A stretch of 12,801 nt of DNA, taken from the NCBI GenBank assembly GCA_012032575.1, contig JAAUSP010000178.1:1-12801 (forward strand), written 5' to 3'. This document shows positions 7,501 to 12,801 of the stretch, piece by piece. Each line of letters starts with the position of its first letter. Positions within the stretch are counted from its first letter, which is position 1. The notes beneath the pieces are model-generated. The model worked only from the letters and a program-made list of their open reading frames with translations. It had not been told where the DNA came from and ran no database searches. Position numbers and translations under genes: made by a program. Source of the DNA: Anaerolineales bacterium (lineage in GTDB: Bacteria; Chloroflexota; Anaerolineae; 4572-78; J111).

Positions 7501-8749
7501 GGTTCAGGTGGTTTATCGTGACAGCGCCGTGCCAGAGCCGCTGGCAGTATACCAGAGCGCTGCTTTGAATCTCGGCACCAACCCCATCTGGCTGCGGATT
7601 GAACGCTATGGCGGCACCAATACCTTCCTGTTCTACTATGTCCAATCGGCCAACACGCCTGCTTCGTGGGGTAATCCAGTCCATATCGCCACCATTAACC
7701 TGGCTGACCAGCTAGAATATGGCCTGTTTGTGAACAACAACACCAACGGCAGCCATCAAAATGCCGATTTTGACAATTTTGTGGTCTTTAACCCGGGAAG
7801 CTGCCCGCCGGCCAACGGCCAGCCTATTGACAACAATCTCCCGCCCGGCCAGGCCACCTGCACCGACCCGCTGCAAGAGAAAGGCTTTGAAACTGTGCCC
7901 CCGATCAGATGGCTGGGCATTGGCAGCAACGGCACATTTTTGTCCACCAGCAGCTATGCCGGCAACCAGTCGCTTCTGGCCGATACCAACCGCAGCGGGC
8001 CGAATAATCCCACCTTCTATCAGCGGTTCACTATGCCTACGGACCTGGTCTCGACGACCACGACCGTTAATTTGGAACTGTACCGCAATGTCGAGCAGGA
8101 AGTTGACGGGCCTGACTCCACCGACCAGTTTTATGCCGTGCTGGCCACCAGTTCCAATATCGGCTCCGCGGTAACCAATCCGCTGCTGGTATCGAGCGGC
8201 GAGCTGGGCGCAGTGGGTTATGATCCCAGCAAATGGCAAAAGCTCCAGGCTAACTTCCAGCCCATCAGCGGGGTGAGCCTGGCCGATTACGCCGGGCAGA
8301 ATTTGTTCCTTATTTTTTACAATACCAGCAACCAGGCTTCCGGCTGCCCGCCGAATAACTGCCATAACACGTCGTTTTATTTTGATGATATTGTCCTGTC
8401 GCCCTGTACCATCCAGCCGCTGCCGACGGTGATCAACACCCGGATCAAGGGTGAGGTGGTTTTGCACCCCTCAGCCGGCAGCGCTCAAAAGATTAGTGGG
8501 GTTAAAGTGTGGGCCTATGCCGAGGGCGGTGAACTGCAAGAGACGACCACCATCCAGAACGGCGAATTCAATTTCTACAATCTGCCGGCGACGACCAGCG
8601 GCATCAAATATATTCTTTACTCCGAGCATCACATTGTGTCGTCGCTGGACCCCAGTCAGATTGAAACCTTGTCTACCCTGAGTTCGGTTATTTTGTCTAA
8701 CACCAATAACAACACCAACCCGGTTATTACCAAGCTCGACCTGTATTAA
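4536..8749 (+). CDS. Giant TadE-like pseudopilin with Ig-like stalk and lectin-like modules, frameshifted
   Basis: GTG 4536 is chosen because GAGGAG lies 7 nt upstream and the protein then begins as a standard TadE; the frame also opens at GTG 4509. Repaired at 5262-5265, the product is about 1404 residues, against the one to two hundred usual for TadE. Order: TadE module (1 to ~200) with KAQGLVEFALILP, conserved E13 and one hydrophobic helix; a Gly/Thr/Ser linker (~200-220); about five Ig-like repeats of ~100-110 residues (~245-735); a CARDB-like domain (~742-860); a concanavalin-like beta-sandwich (~869-1089); a second jelly-roll domain with clustered Cys (~1109-1292); and a C-terminal carboxypeptidase-regulatory-like domain (~1299-1404). 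TadE proteins are minor pilins of Tad pili, processed by a dedicated peptidase. Here the body looks like a surface adhesin on a pilin anchor. Domain names rest on pattern recognition and need profile searches; the TadE call is firm. Confidence 0.85.
5262..5265 (+). other. Frameshift point in the TadE-like gene (A4, A5 expected)
   Basis: Frame 3 runs to a stop at 5328-5330 after reading SNLGVVWK; frame 2 takes over as NHFNLAGPYDIHLSDG. One added A gives VVWKNHFNLAGPYDIHL, which leads directly into the first Ig-like repeat. As given, the two parts overlap as open frames of 4536-5330 and 5258-8749. Confidence 0.85.
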
Positions 8750-8762
8750 TGGAGTTTATTCA

Positions 8763-10108
8763 ATGAAAAAAAACCGCTGGTTAAAAATCACCTTTTCAGG
8801 GCTGTTGGCTGTGGGCATTCTGGCGGGCCTCCTCCTGCCTGTGTTGGCCCTGATCGAAGGGGAGGACGTGACCATCTCCTCGCTGGGCGGCGGCTCGCCG
8901 GATATCGAGGTGAGCAGTAACGGCCAGTTTGTGGCCGTGGCTTATTTCAAACAGGAAAATGGAGATGGCGCTGTTTATGTCAAATCTGCGACTGCCGCCG
9001 ATGGCTGGCTGACCTCCAGTTTGGTAGGTTTTGGCAGCAACCCCCAGTTAATCTTTAAAGCCAACAGCACTGATACCGTCTACGTGGTCTGGGCCAGAAG
9101 CGATGGGGCTGCTATCCAATCGGCGGAGTGTATCCTGGCCGCCCTGACCGCGCCTGCCTGTACCCCTGGTTCCGTAGATGTTCGGACAGCCGCCACCGGC
9201 TCACTGGAAAATCCCGATATTGCCGTGTCAAGCAATGGCTTTATCCATGTTGCCTGGGTTAACGACGGCGTGATCGAAACGGCGCGTTCCACCTCGGCCA
9301 ACAGCCTGGGCGGCTGGTCCAGCGCAGCGACGATATCGGGAGGCGGGAACGATCAGAAACCGGCTCTTGCCTGGGCCAGCGGCGACAGCGGCCGGCTGCA
9401 TCTGGTCTTTCTGCGCGGGGCCACGCCCACATCGGTCGAATATCGCCGCACCGCCGACTCAAGCCACAACTGGACCAGTACCCAAAATTTCGCGTTGGGT
9501 GCCAAGGTTCTTGGTGGGGGTGTTCACGATAGCCTCAACAACCCCACCATTGCCGCTTCCGGCAGCAACGTTTTTGTGGCCTTTGATGCCCACCGGACCA
9601 GCAGCAACAGTTTAGCCTGATTCAGGCCAGTTCTACTAACAGTGGCGCTTCCTGGACAGACCCCACTTATGCCACCTCCGGTCAGCCCGCTACCAACAAC
9701 GATGCTAATGAAGCCAAAGCCTCCTCAGCAGTGGGGGTTCCGGCCCAGGAAACGGGCCTGCGGCCCAGCCTGACGATCAGCGGCACCAGCGCCGCCCTGA
9801 CCTGGCAAGAAATTCCGGGCCAGTGTAGCTTGTTCGCCCCTTCGACCATCCATTTTGCCAACCCCCCGACCGGGGCGAGTGTGAGTGATCTGTTGAGCAA
9901 TGACGGCGACGATGACTTTATGATTGACCCGGACCTGGCCGTATCCGGCAGCACCCGCCATTTTGTTTTTATGAGGGATATTGACGCCGGCTGCCCCGGC
10001 GAGCTGGCAGCCGATTATGTGATTACCTATCGCGGTCCCTTCACCACCACCACCAACGATGGTGGCGAGAATGATAACGGCATCTATCTGCCCAATATTC
10101 GGAAATAG
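8763..10108 (+). CDS. Secreted BNR/sialidase-like beta-propeller protein, frameshifted
   Basis: ATG 8763 lies 13 bp after the TadE-like stop, with GGAG at 8751-8754. Repaired near 9595, the product is about 448 residues. Residues 1-29 form a signal peptide (basic start, long hydrophobic core, VLA before the likely cut). The rest shows repeated blade-like units: SPDIEVSSNGQFVAVAYF, NPQLIFKANSTDTVYVVWA, NPDIAVSSNGFIHVAWV, KPALAWASGDSGRLHLVFL and NPTIAASGSNVFVAFDAH, each followed by a strand and a W-containing turn. This is the pattern of BNR/sialidase-fold propellers. I see no convincing sialidase Arg triad, so binding rather than hydrolysis is possible. The protein ends in GIYLPNIRK, like the YLP-type tails I associate with exported Chloroflexota proteins. 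Close spacing to both neighbours suggests one operon. Confidence 0.8.
9594..9611 (+). other. Frameshift point in the propeller gene (GG, GGG expected)
   Basis: Frame 3 ends in AFDAHRTSSNSLA and a stop at 9618-9620; frame 2 reads DQQQQFSLIQASSTNSG and on to 10108. A third G at 9595-9596 gives FDAHRDQQQQFSLIQ. An extra C near 9607 would also work. A frame-2 stop at 9584-9586 limits how far left the shift can be. Confidence 0.8.
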
Positions 10109-10146
10109 AATTTGTTCTTTTTTATGCCAATTTCAAAAGGTTAATC

Positions 10147-10902
10147 TTGTTGACCAAACAGACAACGCCATCGAGAAACCCTGTTCGTAAGCGGCCCACC
10201 CCGGTCAGGCGTGGGGGCTGGAATGTGCTGCAAAAGCTTCATCGCCGCGATTTGATCCTGTTAACCGGGGCCATGGCCCTGGCTTGTGTCAGTGTTTTAA
10301 CCGTTATATTTTTGGTGCTGCGCTACCAATCGGCCTCACCGGCCACACCGCAGGCAGCGGTGGTGACGCAGCCGGGGCCGCTGCCCACCCATACCGTTAC
10401 TTTTGCCCAGGTGACCGGTTTAAGCCAGTATACCCTGGTGAGCGCCGCCGCCCAAAGTTGGGCCGGCGATGCCCAGTTGATCTCGGCCAATGCCACCTGG
10501 CCCAAGGTCATCGGCCGGGAACAGGTGGGCGAACCGACCACCTGGACTTACCGCTTTTACTCGCCGGCCAAAGAACGGCTGTTTTTGACCCTGGTTTCGC
10601 CGGAGGGCGAGCTGGAGACCATTGAGCACGTGGCCCCGGTCACCTTGCCGCCCACCCCGATTGAGACAGACAGTTGGCTGATTGACAGCCCGGCGGCCCT
10701 GGCCATCTGGCTGGATAACGGCGGAGCCAAAGTGCTGGGCAGCAACCCCGGCCTGGAAATGGTTATCCAACTGCGCCGGGTTCCCAACAACCCTAACCCG
10801 GTCTGGCTGGTGGCCGGCTTGAATAATCAAACCGAGCAGATTCATACCGTCTCGATTGATGCGAATCAGGGTCTCGTGACGATGATCCAACCTGGAAGTT
10901 AA
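10147..10902 (+). CDS. Single-pass membrane-anchored protein of unknown function (PepSY-like?)
   Basis: The frame opens at TTG 10147, with a second TTG at 10150; AAAAGG (10135-10140) is a fair ribosome site for either, and no ATG lies nearby. The 251-residue product has an Arg/Lys/Pro-rich cytoplasmic N-terminus (1-35), one hydrophobic helix (about 36-58), a Ser/Pro/Ala linker, and about 180 extracytoplasmic residues. Two related-looking halves alternate short strands with Trp: AQSWAGDAQLISANATWPK, then near residue 178 DSWLIDSPAALAIWLDNGG, followed by PVWLVAGLNN and a terminal VSIDANQGLVTMI. The last pattern (strand, Asp, turn, Gly-x-Val) recalls PepSY-type domains, but this is a weak fold impression and no function is claimed. 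The gene is intact and lies between the propeller gene (38 bp) and the TadG-like gene (42 bp). Confidence 0.75.
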   Translation: MLTKQTTPSRNPVRKRPTPVRRGGWNVLQKLHRRDLILLTGAMALACVSVLTVIFLVLRYQSASPATPQAAVVTQPGPLPTHTVTFAQVTGLSQYTLVSAAAQSWAGDAQLISANATWPKVIGREQVGEPTTWTYRFYSPAKERLFLTLVSPEGELETIEHVAPVTLPPTPIETDSWLIDSPAALAIWLDNGGAKVLGSNPGLEMVIQLRRVPNNPNPVWLVAGLNNQTEQIHTVSIDANQGLVTMIQPGS

Positions 10903-10944
10903 GCCTGCACCTCAGCGGCATTTGAGTGGTTATACGGAGGACTT

Positions 10945-12801
10945 ATGCTAAGGAAATTTTTATTACAGCTAAAGGCCCGGCATTTACAGGCCCTGCAAGA
11001 GCAAAAAGGGCAAAGTATTATTATCTTCACCTTTGCCTTTATCGGGTTGATTGCCATGCTGGGCCTGGCCCTGGATTTGGGGCTGGTTTACATTGAAAAG
11101 GTCAAGGTCAACCGCACCGCCGACGCCGCCGCCCTGGCCGCCGTGGTCGAACTGCCCTACGAGCAGGATACCATCAACCGGGCCATCGAGTTTATTCAAC
11201 TCAACGGCTATGATGTTGGCGTGACCACCGATATTGTCGTCCGCGGCTGTGTCGTTTCCAGCACCACCTATGTTGACAGCCAGGGGGTGAGTCACGTTTA
11301 CAATGTGCCTGGGGGGAACGCCCAGAACGTGGGTGAACCTAACCTGATTAACCCGATAACCCGCACCACCCTGGTGACTGGCGCAGCCTATATTTCGGCC
11401 ACCCAGCGCCCGCCGCGGGCCACCTTTGTAATTGATACGGGCGGCTACCAGGCCCACAATAATGATACCGACGACGATGAAGAGTGTGCCAGCAGCAACC
11501 TCGGCACCGCCACCAAGATTCGCGTGGCCGGCCGCTCCAATGTGGCCATGAATTTTATGCAGTTCTTTGGCTTTCGCGATGTGCCGGTCGAAGACGCCGC
11601 CACCGCCGAAAACCTGACCAGTCTGGACGTGGTCGTCGTCTTCGACATCTCCGGCTCGATGGAAGACCAGACCATCTGCCACGACTGCTGGAAGCGCACC
11701 AGTTACAATCCTGACTGGCCCAATAACGGCTACTTTAACCCAATCCCGTATGACAGGCGCTTTGCAGAGAATGCCCCGGGCGGTCTTGGCGCGTTAACGG
11801 GCGCTCAAGGGATTCCCCAATCGGCTTTGTGTACTACCTATCCACCGCAGCCTTTTATTACCGGTACCCTGAAGTACCTGGTGGTTGAGGCCGAGCTTTA
11901 CTCGCGCAATGTGGGCGATTGGGGTTTGGATGTGCGTGTACCGGGCAACGGCTTCTGGACGATCCAGCGCGGTACGCGGGGCAGCAACGGTTTATCCCCC
12001 GAATCGAGCGACCAGAAAAACCAGGCCGGCTCTCCGACCGAACAGTCCTCCAACGTCTGCCGCCCTAACGTTCAGGGCGGTCAGATTGACTGTACCGTAG
12101 GGAATACGAACGTCGGCGTCGGCGATGATGTCTGCTCTTCCGCCGATGGCGGAATAGCTGTGGATTGCAGCGCCTTCATCGCCGCCCGGCCCCTTTTGAC
12201 CTACGGGCAGGTTCCGGGTAATATTCCCAACCTGGCCGGGGCGGCCTACAACGCCGACTGTTTCAGCGGCAGCGGCTTCAGCGGGGCCTGCTGGTCGGGT
12301 AATCCCTTTAACCTTAACCCCGACCTGGTGCAGGGTCCCAGCAATGTGCCCTATGTCGAGTATGATTTTACCCCCACCTGGAGCGGCAATACTTATGTCT
12401 GGATCAGGGCCATTGGCGGCGGCGACGAAGCCTACACCTGGGCCGGCTCCAGCCCGGATCAGATTGCGCCCGACCGGAACGCCGGCGGCACCGGCAACAA
12501 TATTACCCCCTGGCGCAAGGTCATCTACTGGCAGGTGGATAGTGGAACCATCTTCCAGCGCAAGGATAATCTGAATGACGATTACTCCAATTCGCCCACC
12601 GAGGACGATGCTTCCAACAATTCTTACCATTTTCAACGGTATGATGAGTGGCTGGCTAACCGGGCCAAGAGCGGTATGTGGCGCTGGATTTTACTGGGCC
12701 ATACCCCCACTGTGTCGGGCACGCAATCTACCCTGAAGTTGTACCAGGGCAGCGCCGGTTATATGGTGGATAAGATCGTCTTCACCAACGACACCCGTGG
12801 C
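10945..12801 (+). CDS. TadG-like protein with vWA domain interrupted by a CBM-like domain, 3' end outside window
   Basis: ATG 10945 follows GGAGGA at 10936-10941. The frame is open for 619 codons to the window edge. Residues 1-23 are basic and Gln-rich and end in EQKGQS; 24-46 are a membrane helix running into LDLGLVYIEK and a small-residue-rich segment, as in TadG proteins. A beta-rich stretch leads to DVVVVFDISGSM, the first strand and MIDAS of a von Willebrand A domain (D234, S236, S238). A CxxC (C245, C248) follows at once. Instead of the usual helix and second strand, about 370 residues follow that look like a galactose-binding or CBM6/35-type beta-sandwich: VVEAELYS (313-320), WTIQRG, YVEYDFTPTWSGNTYVWIRA, and near the window end YMVDKIVFTNDTRG. 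The remaining vWA should follow outside. TadG proteins are envelope parts of Tad pilus systems; this one probably displays a binding module on the surface. Confidence 0.85.
   Translation, partial: MLRKFLLQLKARHLQALQEQKGQSIIIFTFAFIGLIAMLGLALDLGLVYIEKVKVNRTADAAALAAVVELPYEQDTINRAIEFIQLNGYDVGVTTDIVVRGCVVSSTTYVDSQGVSHVYNVPGGNAQNVGEPNLINPITRTTLVTGAAYISATQRPPRATFVIDTGGYQAHNNDTDDDEECASSNLGTATKIRVAGRSNVAMNFMQFFGFRDVPVEDAATAENLTSLDVVVVFDISGSMEDQTICHDCWKRTSYNPDWPNNGYFNPIPYDRRFAENAPGGLGALTGAQGIPQSALCTTYPPQPFITGTLKYLVVEAELYSRNVGDWGLDVRVPGNGFWTIQRGTRGSNGLSPESSDQKNQAGSPTEQSSNVCRPNVQGGQIDCTVGNTNVGVGDDVCSSADGGIAVDCSAFIAARPLLTYGQVPGNIPNLAGAAYNADCFSGSGFSGACWSGNPFNLNPDLVQGPSNVPYVEYDFTPTWSGNTYVWIRAIGGGDEAYTWAGSSPDQIAPDRNAGGTGNNITPWRKVIYWQVDSGTIFQRKDNLNDDYSNSPTEDDASNNSYHFQRYDEWLANRAKSGMWRWILLGHTPTVSGTQSTLKLYQGSAGYMVDKIVFTNDTRG

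Noticed and set aside
7712..8467. A 251-codon minus-strand open frame opposite the TadE-like gene
   Set aside because: The plus strand reads as continuous beta-sandwich sequence here; the minus frame has no start context or family features.
279..9611. Programmed -1 ribosomal frameshifting at the four broken genes
   Set aside because: None of the sites is a canonical X XXY YYZ slippery heptamer in the right register, no consistent downstream structure is seen, and the protein joins need one extra base in a homopolymer.
10984..11682. A 232-codon minus-strand open frame opposite the TadG-like gene
   Set aside because: The plus strand encodes the Tad membrane helix and the vWA MIDAS motif; the minus frame is Gly/His/Val-rich shadow sequence. 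The same holds for 11992-12636 and 5591-6235.

Overview
The window fits the genome of a Chloroflexota bacterium, most likely Anaerolineae or a close relative. This is inferred from protein style only: a GT-C membrane glycosyltransferase, soluble DegS-type kinases, TadE/TadG proteins with giant extracellular parts, a secreted propeller protein ending in a YLP-type tail, and short tandem repeats in the spacers. No rRNA or marker gene is present to prove it. All genes lie on the + strand.

Layout. (1) Positions 1-1091 hold the 3' part of a polytopic glycosyltransferase-type membrane protein. (2) Positions 1298-4213 hold a signalling block of histidine kinase, NarL/DegU-type response regulator and second histidine kinase, closed by a clear intrinsic terminator at 4235-4266. 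The first kinase appears to lack the phospho-accepting histidine; the second has it. (3) Positions 4267-4535 hold a ~90-bp inverted-repeat element, a strong promoter and a ~120-nt leader. (4) From 4536 to the right edge runs a surface-protein operon: a giant TadE pseudopilin carrying Ig-like repeats and lectin-like modules (~1404 aa once a frameshift is repaired), a secreted BNR/sialidase-like propeller protein, a small membrane-anchored protein of unknown function, and a TadG-like protein. In the last, the von Willebrand A (vWA) domain is interrupted right after its MIDAS motif by a carbohydrate-binding-like domain; this gene runs out of the window.

Working model (inference): the operon encodes the surface-exposed or adhesive parts of a Tad-type pilus or secretion apparatus. 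Both minor-pilin-like proteins carry glycan-binding-like modules. The two-component block upstream could regulate it, but nothing in the sequence proves that link.

Quality caution: four genes (the glycosyltransferase, second kinase, TadE giant and propeller protein) are each broken by one apparent -1 shift at a short homopolymer, while the protein on both sides reads as normal family sequence. Missing bases in the assembly explain this better than four independent pseudogenes, so these genes are described as repaired products. Every spacer in the left part of the window, and one cytoplasmic loop of the glycosyltransferase, also carries 7-10-bp tandem repeats arranged as inverted repeats.
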